Shown: in pieces, positions 50,093 to 59,147 of the stretch
How the letters are laid out: every line of letters starts with the position of its first letter
How positions within the stretch are numbered: position 1 is the stretch's first letter
Assembly: GCA_046327745.1 (NCBI GenBank)
Contig: JAXLXV010000026.1
Coordinates: 31,859-95,858, forward strand
Source: JABAQJ01 sp046327745
GTDB lineage: Bacteria; Gemmatimonadota; Gemmatimonadetes; Gemmatimonadales; Gemmatimonadaceae
DNA length: 64,000 nucleotides
Direction: 5' to 3'
Translations under genes and position numbers: made by a program
The notes under the pieces: generated by a model
Databases searched by the model: none
What the model was told of the DNA's origin: nothing
Seen by the model: only the letters and a program-made list of their open reading frames with translations

Positions 50093-51193
50093 TCAGGTGC
50101 CGTCGATCCCCTCCGGCTTCCACGTGCCACTGAGTTCCTGCCGCATGCGTTCGATCGCCGACTGCATTTGAACGTCGAAGTTCGCGCGCAGGAACGCGTC
50201 ACCGTGGGTGATCCGCGTAGCAAACGCCGTCAGGTCGATATGCGCGGCCAACGAGTCCGCACTCACCCCCGGTTTGTACGCCGCTTTCGCCTGCGTGGCG
50301 ATCGACTCGGATAGCTCCATCAGTGTTCGCACGTAGCCCAGGTCGTGCATGACGGGGCCGTGACCGGGAATGATGGTCTGCGGCTGCAACGCCTCCACCT
50401 TGCGCAGCGCGGCAGTCCACTCGGTGATGTACGGCTGCGTGCAGAACGGGAACGGGTAGACCACCAGGTCGCCGGTCAGGATCGCCTGCGCGTCAGGCAC
50501 CCACAGCACCAGGTCTCCGGCGGTGTTCCCCCGCCCCAGGTGGCGCACGACCACCGAACGGGAGCCCAGGTCAAGGACCAGCGAATCCGTGATCGTCCGG
50601 TCAATCGGTCGGTAGACCTTCGCGTTGCACTCGACGGCCGCGGAGTCCATCGCCTCAACGAATCGCGCGAGTCGCTCGCGCGACGGAGCCGGCAAGGGTG
50701 AGCCGTCCGCGCGCTTGCCGGCGCGCAAGGCATCGCGCATCTCCTGCGACTGCTCGATGAGTTGCTTGCTGCAGGGCTCACCGCTCATCGTCTCACGCCG
50801 CGTCGCCATGAGCCGCGCGGTCTCGGGATGTCCGATGATCTGCACGCGCGGGAACACCTCGGCGATCTGCGCCAAGCCCATGAAATGGTCGTCATGCCAG
50901 TGGGAGACGACGACATACTTGACCGGCACTTTGTCGCGACGGAGCTCTTCCGCAATACGCCGCGCGATCGACGGATACTGCCCTGCGTCGAAGATGACGG
51001 CGCCTGTGCTGCCCCGAACGACGGTGATGTTCCCGCTCACGACGGGGTTAAAGCGCTGTTCGATGTACGCGGTCACGCCAGGTGCAACTTCCACCCGATC
51101 GTAGTCGAACGGGCCGATGTGGCTTGATGCCGGGACACTTGGCGGCCACACCAGTGCGGCCACCAGACTGGTTACGAGCAAAGGTCGATACAT
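50093..51193 (-). CDS. Secreted metallo-beta-lactamase-fold hydrolase
   Basis: A 366-residue protein with a signal peptide (MYRPLLVTSLVAALVWPPSVPASS). The metal site is complete: SHWHDDH, then GNTAGDLVLWV, LTGDLVVYPFP and the late His in IIPGHGPVMHD. This group includes quinoprotein-relay SoxH-like enzymes and class-B-like hydrolases; substrate not clear. The stop lies in the antisense side of the long hairpin region. Four Cys in the protein (about residues 140-250) hint at an exported, disulfide-bonded form. Confidence 0.88.
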   Translation of the reverse strand: MYRPLLVTSLVAALVWPPSVPASSHIGPFDYDRVEVAPGVTAYIEQRFNPVVSGNITVVRGSTGAVIFDAGQYPSIARRIAEELRRDKVPVKYVVVSHWHDDHFMGLAQIAEVFPRVQIIGHPETARLMATRRETMSGEPCSKQLIEQSQEMRDALRAGKRADGSPLPAPSRERLARFVEAMDSAAVECNAKVYRPIDRTITDSLVLDLGSRSVVVRHLGRGNTAGDLVLWVPDAQAILTGDLVVYPFPFCTQPYITEWTAALRKVEALQPQTIIPGHGPVMHDLGYVRTLMELSESIATQAKAAYKPGVSADSLAAHIDLTAFATRITHGDAFLRANFDVQMQSAIERMRQELSGTWKPEGIDGT

Positions 51194-51417
51194 GTCGTGA
51201 ACGAACGCTCGCGGGATGGAATTCGGCTATAACAAAGTTGCGATTTGGCCTGACCTCGGTCGGAACACGATTCTCTGTGCGAGCGAACATTTCCGATCGC
51301 GTCCAGGACCGGGGGTCGACCGTGAGTTGATCGTGAGTTGACCACGAGACCGTTGCGCCACGGCCGGCTCACGGCAGGGCCGCAGCTTCGCGGAAATACC
51401 CAAGCCGAGGGCACCAA

Positions 51418-53040
51418 GTGTCAAATCGCTCGCGAATGCTGTTTCTGACCGCAGTGGCCGTCGTCGCTGCCTGCGCTCCAGACATTCAGTCCCCCCCTTC
51501 CGAGCCCGTCCAAACTCCGCGGCCAAACCCACCGCTGGTCACTCTGAAGCTTCCAGATAGCGTGGTGGTTTCGCAGCTCGGCTCAGTCGTTGTGCCCATC
51601 GACTTCAAGTGGTCCTTCGGGCACGAAGCTGCTCATCTGGTGGTCACAGACCTGCCCTCCGACGTGACCACCTCCAGCAACCCGTCCCTGAACGAAGAAG
51701 GCAGTGGCCGCCATACATACCTAACGATTGTGGCGGGAAAGGGCGCAGAGGTTGGTCGGTTCTCTCCCACGGTGAAAGTCGCCACTCCGGAAGGGACCAC
51801 TCAGTCGATTGAGTATCAGCTGGACCTTGTCGTGACGCCGCGACAGGAGCAGGCCGGAAACGCGTCCATCGACTTCAGTGACTGTCCGAAGGACAACCGA
51901 CCGACGTGGTTCGCCGCATTCGACCCCGCCACCTCGTCCTGGCAACAAGTGATCGGCGACGGGGACCAATATCGTATTCAGGGTGCATATCCCATGGGCG
52001 TTGCGTTCTTCTCATATGCCTCCGCTGGCTCCGGCAGCTGGGGGCAGGTCTCGGTCCTCTTCCGGACACCGGCGGAAATCAGGTCGCTCTCGTTCATCGA
52101 GCGGTGTTCCTTCTCGTTGGTCTATGACTACTCGCCATCCGCTGATACCGTGAGCGTATCGGGGACCGCGGTATTTCCGGCAGGACCGGACGCACACGCG
52201 CTGGTCTCACTCGGAGGGCGCCCGCTCGGGACAGAGCGCACGTGGAGCCAAGCGCGCGTTCCCCGCGGCCTGTTCGACATGGTCGGACTGGCCAGCGCCG
52301 CGAAATGGCCATCATGGTCCAATCCGCGGATGGTGCTACATCGTGACGTGGACACCAGCATTCTCCCCAGCGGCCGCCTTCCGCTGGTCGACTTCTCGGG
52401 GGCAGATGCGTTCGTCCCTGATTCGGTACCGATCGCGATTCCCGGCGTGAGTATCGGCCCAGTCGATCAGTATTTGGTCGCGCATTTGGACCAGGCCGCC
52501 TGCGTCGCGTCGAACTACCAGTACGGTCCGCTCGCTGAAGGCCTCGTTGGCTTCGGCATACCAAGTGCGCTCCGCCGCCCGACGGACCGGCATCAACTCA
52601 GCATACGCACGAGCGGCGGGACCAACATCCTCCGTGAAGTCACCCAGACATTCGACGACCTCACGAAGTGGACGGTGCAGCTGCCGGATCGGCTTCGCGT
52701 TGATGACTTTCGATGGATGTCCGCCCCTTCCGCCTGGGCACACGCTGAGTTTGATACCGGTCCTGACGTCGATGTCGCGTCCATTATTTTCGAGTCAGCA
52801 ACCAGCCGAATCTCGATCAGCGCGAGCCAAGGCTACCTTGGCGGCCGCCGGGCGGAACTGGAGATGCCGGATTTCTCAGCCGTGGGCGGCTGGAGCGACG
52901 GCTTCGCCGTGGATGACGGCGAGTCAGCTTGGTTTGTGCGCGCCAACGGACATACCGGCCCAGTGGGTCCCTGTGGTGCTCAAAGAACGTTCATTGTGAG
53001 CGATTTCCTGGATCCACGGGCCTTTCTTACATCGCGTTGA
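51418..53040 (+). CDS. Large lipoprotein of unknown function
   Basis: A 540-residue protein. MSNRSRMLFLTAVAVVAAC has a lipobox ending at Cys19. The next 120 residues are a beta-sandwich-like region (VTLKLPDSVVVSQLGSVVVPIDF ... GAEVGRFSPTVKV), then a longer domain with repeated Ser/Gly turns, no motif I recognise. I start at GTG 51418 behind CCGAGGG; ATG 51436 is an alternative. Expect an outer-membrane lipoprotein that displays a beta-rich ectodomain. It sits between the MBL hydrolase and a decayed oxidoreductase. Confidence 0.65.
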   Translation: MSNRSRMLFLTAVAVVAACAPDIQSPPSEPVQTPRPNPPLVTLKLPDSVVVSQLGSVVVPIDFKWSFGHEAAHLVVTDLPSDVTTSSNPSLNEEGSGRHTYLTIVAGKGAEVGRFSPTVKVATPEGTTQSIEYQLDLVVTPRQEQAGNASIDFSDCPKDNRPTWFAAFDPATSSWQQVIGDGDQYRIQGAYPMGVAFFSYASAGSGSWGQVSVLFRTPAEIRSLSFIERCSFSLVYDYSPSADTVSVSGTAVFPAGPDAHALVSLGGRPLGTERTWSQARVPRGLFDMVGLASAAKWPSWSNPRMVLHRDVDTSILPSGRLPLVDFSGADAFVPDSVPIAIPGVSIGPVDQYLVAHLDQAACVASNYQYGPLAEGLVGFGIPSALRRPTDRHQLSIRTSGGTNILREVTQTFDDLTKWTVQLPDRLRVDDFRWMSAPSAWAHAEFDTGPDVDVASIIFESATSRISISASQGYLGGRRAELEMPDFSAVGGWSDGFAVDDGESAWFVRANGHTGPVGPCGAQRTFIVSDFLDPRAFLTSR

Positions 53041-53159
53041 GCCTAAGACGGGCCGGTGATACGATGGCTTGGTGGTGGCTGGCGGTGACGCTCCCGCCAG
53101 GCGCAACTGAACGCATCAGGGCGCGTGGTTCACTCGTGGTGGACGGCGCGGCGCGCTCG

Positions 53160-54128
53160 CTATCGGAGTGTCACCACCGCTTTCCCACGCGCGTGCCCAT
53201 CGAGGATGTGCGCCACCGCCTCTCCAGCATTGGCGAGGGTGACCACGCGCCCGATCACCGGCGCCATCTTCCCCGCCACCGCCAGACCGGCGAGCGTGTC
53301 CAGGTCCGCGGCGTTCATCTTCGCAATGAAGAACACCGGCCGCGGACCAGGGAGCAGGCGACGGACCACGACCTGTAGCAGGCGCGGAATCGGACCTATG
53401 ACGCGCCGGTGCGGCGCACCAACGACGACACATCTGCCTAACGGTCTGAGCACCTTGCGCATCGCGCCGATCGGTGCGCGGCCCGCGCAGTCCACCAGCA
53501 GGTCGATGACCCCTCGCTCGCGGGTGAAGTCCTCGCGCGTGTAGTCGATGGCGCGGTCCGCGCCAATCGCGCGCACGGTATCCACGCTCGATGGACCGCA
53601 CACTGCAGTAACGTGCGCGCCAAAGGCCTTCGCCAGCTGCACGGCGAACGACCCCGCACCCGCCCCAGCGCCGGTAATGTTGACACCCGTTGTCCTGCTT
53701 CCAGCTGTCCCTTGTTGCGAAGTGCCTGCAGCGCCGTAAGCCCGGCCACCGGAATCGCCGCCGCCTGCTCAAAGGTCATCGTCGACGGCTTCCAGGGGCA
53801 AATCCATCCTCTTTGCCGCGCACAAACTCGGCGAACGCACCACGCACTTCTGCCGAACACCTCATCGCCGGGGCGGAAGCGAGTGACGTTTGGACCAACA
53901 GCTTCAACGACGCCGGCGAGGTCGACACCTGGTGTGGTTGGCAGGGCGTCGAAGGCCATCGCCAGGCGGGCGATGTACGGAATGCCCGGACAAAGCAGTC
54001 GAGGGGATTGGACATGCAGCCCTCACGCGCACCAGGATCTCGCCGTCGCCGGGCACGGGGGTTGGGACGTCTTCGATGTGGAAGACGTCTCGTGGGTCGC
54101 CGTACTCGCGGTAGACAATCGCTTGCAT
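53160..54128 (-). pseudogene. Zinc-independent quinone/alcohol dehydrogenase-like (MDR) gene, multiply frameshifted
   Basis: Minus-strand pieces of one medium-chain dehydrogenase/reductase appear in three frames. They are MQAIVYREYGDPRDVFHIED (start 54128); SNPLDCFVR; MAFDALPTTPGVDLAGVVEAVGPNVTRFRPGDEVFG; GAFAEFVRGKEDG; MTFEQAAAIPVAGLTALQALRNKGQLEAGQ; and the long C-terminal piece MQLAKAFGAHVTAVCGPSSVDTVRAIGADRAIDY through HILDGHARGKAVVTLR (53160). At least four single-base shifts separate them. No catalytic zinc ligands are apparent, as in quinone oxidoreductases. Confidence 0.85.
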
Positions 54129-54342
54129 TTCGAATTGCCGAAGCGTTTGTAATCCTAACGTGCTGAGTAGACCGGCAGCAGGTCCTCCATATAGAAGGGG
54201 CATGCTCAGGGCCCGGTATGCGGCGCCCGTACACTCAATCTCAGCATCCATGGCGAAGGGGCCCTCGTTAAGGGCGATACATTTCGCCTAGCCGTCGGAC
54301 GTGGAGTCAATCCGCTGTTCCACCAGGTTCAACTGGCGTGAG

Positions 54343-55500
54343 TCAGCGTCTCTTCAACACCTTGTACATCGCGGCGACTCCCGGCACGAACAGCGTATCT
54401 GCGACCACGATCGGATTCGGGTTGTACGGCCCTTCTTGCCCGTTGGGCAGCATCCCAAGAACGTAGTTCACTTCCCCGTCGGACAGACGAATAGAGAGCA
54501 GTTGTCCGTTCAGGCTTTCGACGTAAACGCTTCCCGAATCTGCAACCAGCGGGAAGGCGATCGCTCCCAGAAATAGTTGCCGCTTCCAGCGCAGTGCGCC
54601 ACTAACCTGGTCGTACGCGGAAACGGCTCCAGCCAGCGAGCCGACAAGCGCCATGCCGCCAGACGTAGCCGGGTAACGCAAGTCGGTTGTGCCTTGCAAC
54701 TCCGGAAGGCGCGGCGCAATCCACAACACCGCGCCATCCTGTGCCGAGAGTGCGAAGACGCGACCGTCGTCGTTAGGTATGATCACCGTGTTGCCTGCTG
54801 CGGCGGGCACGGTGGACACCCCTGACGGATGCCCTGGGACGTCGGGATCAAATGTTCTCCTCCAACGCAGCGCGCCCGTCGCCCGGTCGAGAGCTACAAC
54901 ACCTCCCGTCGTCGGGTTCGTGAAGACCTTATACCCGGTGATAATCGCTGCGTCCGTGACGACTGGGCCAAAGACGCTCACGCCTTCCACCCTTTTCTCT
55001 ATGACGGTCTTCCAGACCTCGGCGCCCGTGTGAATGTCCACAGCATAGACGCTCCCATTATTTGACCCCGTATAGATCGTCCTTCCGTCAGAAGCAATCC
55101 CAAAGACGCCAGCTGCTCCCAAGTCATCGGGATAATACGCCCACAGCGCCGCGCCCGTCGTCGTACGGTAGGCAAAGAGCTCCCCGTCTGCGACAACAAC
55201 GATGGAGTCACTAAGGACCACGCCGGCCAGAGCCGTCCGGAACGTTCCCTGCGCGGTGGTCGCGGTCCATGCGATCCGGTGCGATCGTCGGTCAATCGCA
55301 ACCAACTGCCCACCCATCGTCCCGACATAGATGCGCGCGTCATCGACGGCCGGTGTTCCCCAAAGCCGCGGTGCGGGGGTGCTCCACTCGTCTCTGTTGA
55401 CGCCCGAGGACGATGGGTCACCGGGTGACGAGCACGCAATGAGAACGCCACTCAGCAGATGAGTGCCGTACGATCGGCATGTTCTATAGCTTATCTGCAT
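54343..55500 (-). CDS. PQQ-like beta-propeller lipoprotein
   Basis: A 385-residue protein. The N-terminus MQISYRTCRSYGTHLLSGVLIACSS has a lipobox (Cys24). Then repeated blades of the pyrroloquinoline-quinone propeller type follow: IYVGTMGGQLVAIDRRSHRIAW, LFAYRTTTGAALWAYYP, IYTGSNNGSVYAVDIHTGAEVW, GGVVALDRATGALRWRRTF, RVFALSAQDGAVLW, and ALVGSLAGAVSAYDQVSGALRW. BamB uses the same fold to scaffold outer-membrane assembly, but here only the fold is evident. ATG 55500 lies behind AGGTG; the frame upstream to 55560 is not needed. Divergent from the gene at 55555 (54-bp gap). Confidence 0.87.
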   Translation of the reverse strand: MQISYRTCRSYGTHLLSGVLIACSSPGDPSSSGVNRDEWSTPAPRLWGTPAVDDARIYVGTMGGQLVAIDRRSHRIAWTATTAQGTFRTALAGVVLSDSIVVVADGELFAYRTTTGAALWAYYPDDLGAAGVFGIASDGRTIYTGSNNGSVYAVDIHTGAEVWKTVIEKRVEGVSVFGPVVTDAAIITGYKVFTNPTTGGVVALDRATGALRWRRTFDPDVPGHPSGVSTVPAAAGNTVIIPNDDGRVFALSAQDGAVLWIAPRLPELQGTTDLRYPATSGGMALVGSLAGAVSAYDQVSGALRWKRQLFLGAIAFPLVADSGSVYVESLNGQLLSIRLSDGEVNYVLGMLPNGQEGPYNPNPIVVADTLFVPGVAAMYKVLKRR

Positions 55501-55554
55501 GACCGAGGCACCTAAAAAGCGATCAACGCGCAGACGCTCCCGGAAGTTGGTCTT

Positions 55555-56109
55555 ATGCACAGCTTAATTGAAGCGCCAACGGGGTCCCGCGTCATCCTCG
55601 CGGCGTGCCTTGCCCAAGGTATTCTCGCGTGCGCGGCGGAGCGTAAGCCAGTGGCAAAGAGTCAACCCGTCGAGCTCCGCGGCCCCATCGCCAACCTTGT
55701 GACGTGGCGACCGCGTTCCCTCGCGTTATGTGCGGCTCAACTGGATTCGGCGAGCGTCAGAAGCGTCGGTGCGGGGGCGATTCGTTGCGTCACTCGCGAC
55801 GCGATACACGAGGTGGGCATCGATCTGTCTGCAGATACAACGGTCCTCCGGGTTACCAACACGTGGAACGTCGATGAGGCGACGAGCGACAGTCTGTTTG
55901 AAGAACGCGCCCGCGTGTTGACCAGCTCCTTGGGCTCACCCCGACGTTGTGGGACCAATCACCTGATCTGGAGTACCGGCCCTGACGAAAAGTCCGCGCT
56001 GGTTCGCTGGGCTCTCCCAGCGCTGTTGCAGCCGGTGCCCGGCACCTGGCAGGTGCTCGAGCACCACACGCTCCGAGCGATTGAGCCCGTCCTGTGGTGC
56101 GACCGCTAG
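55555..56109 (+). CDS. Small lipoprotein of unknown function
   Basis: A 184-residue protein. The N-terminal segment VILAACLAQGILACAAERKPV carries a lipobox near ILAC (about residue 26). The rest has four or five Cys that could pair and a beta-rich centre; no family match. ATG 55555 has the weak site GGAAG upstream. Divergent from the PQQ-like propeller gene, so they may share control. Its end is 26 bp from the stop of the next, convergent gene. Confidence 0.6.
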   Translation: MHSLIEAPTGSRVILAACLAQGILACAAERKPVAKSQPVELRGPIANLVTWRPRSLALCAAQLDSASVRSVGAGAIRCVTRDAIHEVGIDLSADTTVLRVTNTWNVDEATSDSLFEERARVLTSSLGSPRRCGTNHLIWSTGPDEKSALVRWALPALLQPVPGTWQVLEHHTLRAIEPVLWCDR

Positions 56110-56135
56110 GGGGTCAGCTTCGAATCGTTGCCCCC

Positions 56136-58604
56136 TCAGTTCACCGTCACCGTCTTCAGCTTCGTGTTGTTCGCCGAGTTCGGGTCCGGCTGCTGACCAC
56201 TCACGCTCATCGTCACCGGCCACGCCCCAAGGGTCTTCGCCTTCGCCACGATCGAGAAGGACACCTTCGCTCCCGACGCGATGCCCGGAATGGCGCATGT
56301 AACGCCCACCCCCGCCTGCACACCACACGTCGCGCCAATTGAGCTGACGTAGCTGAAACCGGCCACCAACGGAATGGTGAACGTCGCCCCTGTCGAGATT
56401 GTGGGACCGGTGTTGCTGACGTCGAATGACGCGGTGAACTGCGTGCCCAGCGGTACGGTGGACGGGCCCGAGGTGATGGTCAGGGCCAGGTCGGCATTGC
56501 CGTCGTTGTCACCGACGGTCACCGAGACGTTGTTGGTCGGGACACCGTTGAAGGTTGGATCGGTGCTTGAAACCGTGTGCGTGACGACGTCGATCATGGG
56601 CGCCTCCACGACGGCGTCGTCGATCGCGGACACCGTGAAACGCTTCGGCGCCTCCCATCCCGTGACCTGAAAGATCGCCAAGCTCGGTGAGATTGTGGTC
56701 TGGCCGAGGGTGCTAAGAGGTGTGATGATGACCGAGGCAGCGGGCGCACGAGAGATACACACCGGGTAGCTCAGCCCACTCCCCCCTTCGGACACGGCGA
56801 TGGGGGAGCTCACCACGTCAACGGGAATGCTCGGATTGAACGCCACCAGATCGTACTCGTGCACTGGGTTGTAGCTGCGCCAGTTCGACGTGCCCGACGG
56901 CTGGAAGCCAGTGAAGCTGCCGAAGGCGCCACTATGGCCCCCAGCGTCGGTGATGATCGGCGCCACATCGCCGCACACTCCGCCGGCAAACGGTGCGATC
57001 GTGTTTACCGTAAGGTTGCCCGCGTACGTGACCATGGTCGTAACGGCCAAGACGTCGTGGGCACCCGACCCGGCGCCAGTCACATCGATGTTCAGCTTGC
57101 TCGCCGCGTCCAAGACGATGGACGACGCGGTGAGCGTTCCGACGGTGTTGCCGCTGGCCGCACCAGGAAACACGGATGCACCTGTCGAGGTCACAGAGCC
57201 GAGCGTACCCGTTCCGTACACCGACGCCGCATTCAGCAGCAGCTTTCCCGTCTGCGTGCTCCCTGACTCAGCGATCAGCGTCGAGCCCGCATCAACCGTG
57301 AGCTGCGACACGCCCGTCGCCTGCATGAAGCCCGTGTTGCGAAGGAGCTTGCCGCTGCCACCAAACGTCGCCGACGTGGCGAGGGTTGTGGTGCCGCTGT
57401 TCACCAGACTGTCAAACTGGATGCTGACGGCGTTCGTCTGATGCGAGGTAATGGTCAACGTTCCGTTGTTGAGGAACCCGGGACCCGTGACGGTGGTCGA
57501 CGTCGCAGGGCAGCTGGAGTTCTGCGCATCCAGCGTGACCTTGCCATCGTTTCGCGTGGGCGCACCGCCGATGCGCTCGAAGCGATACAGCGATTGATCA
57601 CAACCGATCACGAACAGATCAACCGCTGACCCAATGTTCCCGCGCACCAGCGTCGTCTCGGCGGGCTGCTTGGAAATGAGGATGCCGCCGGTGAGTGAAG
57701 GTGCACCAAAGACAAAGGTGTCCGCGCGGACCCGAACCGTCGGCCACTGCAACGGCACCACCGCAGGCAACGTCCCACCATTCCACTCGGCGCGCGGCAG
57801 GTCACCGTGAGACGAAGAGTTCGGGATCACATCAAGGACGCCCGCACCGGTCACGGCGCCGGCCGCAAGGTTCACCAACGGATGCGCAACGGTGCGAACC
57901 GTGAAGTTGGAGTCGAGCGACAGCGTGCCGCTATTGGTGAACGCCCCTCCATTCGTGATGGTGGCCGTAGTGAACGCATCGATGTTGATGGTGCCACTGT
58001 TGATGACCGTGTCGGCGACGATCGTGCTCGATTGGGGCCCTGCGCAGTTGGAATACGTCATGTTGAGCGTTCCATTCACCACGACGCTGCCTCCCGCGTT
58101 GGCGACGATGTCAATTCCGCACGGCGTGGCGGTGAGCGTGCTGTTCCTCGTCACCTGCAACCCGGCGGTGACACTGAGGGCGGCGTGTACGGTCGGCGTC
58201 AGGAGCGTCACCGCGGCGGTCCCATTGCCGACCTTGACGGCGTTCACCAGCTGGTTGGTAGACAGCGTCACGGTGTAGGTGCCCGAGGCATCGATGCAGG
58301 CCACATCGCTCGATCCAGGAACCGACCCGGGATTCCATCGCAACGCGTCGCTGAAATTCCCGCTCACTCCCAGCTTCCAATGGTGCGTACACGCGGGAAA
58401 CGCGGAGACGGACGCGCCAAGCGCCGAGAAGTCGCTAGCCGGGGGGCGCGGCAGGATGCGGTCTGGTCCGATCGGTTGGTCGCCCTGACATGCGATCTGC
58501 GCAAGGAGCCACGCCGCCAGGATCACACCGGATGGAAGTCGAACGGAGAGATGTGCGCGAGTGGATGACACTCGTTCGCGACTGCCAATCGTCGTGCTCA
58601 ACAT
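56136..58604 (-). CDS. Surface lipoprotein with right-handed beta-helix-like repeats and a DUF11 C-terminus
   Basis: An 822-residue protein. The lipobox is in LLAQIACQGD (Cys39). Residues 90-550 are rich in short beta strands with Asn/Ser/Thr ladders (TVTLSTNQLVNAVKVGNGTAAV, VVVNGTLNMTYSNC, INSGTINIDAFTTATITNGGAF), as in autotransporter-like or pectate-lyase-like helices. The last 130 residues form a DUF11-type domain (ADLALTITSGPSTVPLGTQFTASFDVSNTGPT ... SGQQPDPNSANNT). Probably a surface adhesin or polysaccharide-binding protein. Start at ATG 58604, with a basic leader before the hydrophobic core. Confidence 0.72.
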   Translation of the reverse strand: MLSTTIGSRERVSSTRAHLSVRLPSGVILAAWLLAQIACQGDQPIGPDRILPRPPASDFSALGASVSAFPACTHHWKLGVSGNFSDALRWNPGSVPGSSDVACIDASGTYTVTLSTNQLVNAVKVGNGTAAVTLLTPTVHAALSVTAGLQVTRNSTLTATPCGIDIVANAGGSVVVNGTLNMTYSNCAGPQSSTIVADTVINSGTINIDAFTTATITNGGAFTNSGTLSLDSNFTVRTVAHPLVNLAAGAVTGAGVLDVIPNSSSHGDLPRAEWNGGTLPAVVPLQWPTVRVRADTFVFGAPSLTGGILISKQPAETTLVRGNIGSAVDLFVIGCDQSLYRFERIGGAPTRNDGKVTLDAQNSSCPATSTTVTGPGFLNNGTLTITSHQTNAVSIQFDSLVNSGTTTLATSATFGGSGKLLRNTGFMQATGVSQLTVDAGSTLIAESGSTQTGKLLLNAASVYGTGTLGSVTSTGASVFPGAASGNTVGTLTASSIVLDAASKLNIDVTGAGSGAHDVLAVTTMVTYAGNLTVNTIAPFAGGVCGDVAPIITDAGGHSGAFGSFTGFQPSGTSNWRSYNPVHEYDLVAFNPSIPVDVVSSPIAVSEGGSGLSYPVCISRAPAASVIITPLSTLGQTTISPSLAIFQVTGWEAPKRFTVSAIDDAVVEAPMIDVVTHTVSSTDPTFNGVPTNNVSVTVGDNDGNADLALTITSGPSTVPLGTQFTASFDVSNTGPTISTGATFTIPLVAGFSYVSSIGATCGVQAGVGVTCAIPGIASGAKVSFSIVAKAKTLGAWPVTMSVSGQQPDPNSANNTKLKTVTVN

Positions 58605-58770
58605 GGTCGGCCTCAGGGCGAGTTTGCGGTGCGCCCGGCCGGGAGATGTTGCCGGGGCTCAACTCAAGGGGGCGCCAATTCGGTCCAAATGTGGACGTCA
58701 GCCGACTACAGCCCTCTTCAGGTCGCGTGCAAACCCTTTTCCACGACCCAATGTCAGACCGCTCGTATAC

Positions 58771-58787
58771 CTCTCACTAACTGAGAG
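58771..58787. promoter_or_regulatory. Short palindrome upstream of the PadR gene
   Basis: CTCTCA-ctaac-TGAGAG lies 21 bp upstream of the PadR start. It is a possible self-operator. It does not match the ATGT-N8-ACAT PadR consensus. Confidence 0.35.
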
Positions 58788-58807
58788 CCTCGCGGCCGGA
58801 GACATCA

Positions 58808-59140
58808 ATGGGCACTGGATCCACAGACATCATTCGCGGCACAGCGGACATGCTCATCCTCCGCCTGCTGGACATCCAGCCGATGCACGGGTGGGGGATC
58901 GCCAAGTACGTCGAGCAGCGGTCGCGGGAAAGCATCCGCATCCAGCCGGGGGCGCTCTACGCGTCCCTGCACCGGCTCAGCCGCCAAGGATGGATCCGCT
59001 CCTCGTGGAAGACCACCGAAAACGGGCAACGCGCGCGCTACTACGCGCTTACTCCTGCCGGCGCACGGCGACTCGAGGAAGAGACGGCCAACTGGCGCAA
59101 GCTCGCGAATGGCGTCGACCTCATTCTCTCTGCGAAGTGA
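58808..59140 (+). CDS. PadR family transcriptional regulator
   Basis: A 110-residue winged-helix protein: TADMLILRLLDIQPMHGWGIAKYVEQRS, then GALYASLHRLSRQGWIRSSW and NGQRARYYALTPAGARRLEEE. Full PadR N-terminal domain with a short C-terminal helix. It ends 7 bp before the ADOP-type permease and is almost certainly co-transcribed with it. This PadR/ADOP pair is common in Acidobacteriota and Gemmatimonadota and usually self-regulated. Confidence 0.92.
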   Translation: MGTGSTDIIRGTADMLILRLLDIQPMHGWGIAKYVEQRSRESIRIQPGALYASLHRLSRQGWIRSSWKTTENGQRARYYALTPAGARRLEEETANWRKLANGVDLILSAK

Positions 59141-59147
59141 GGCCGAC

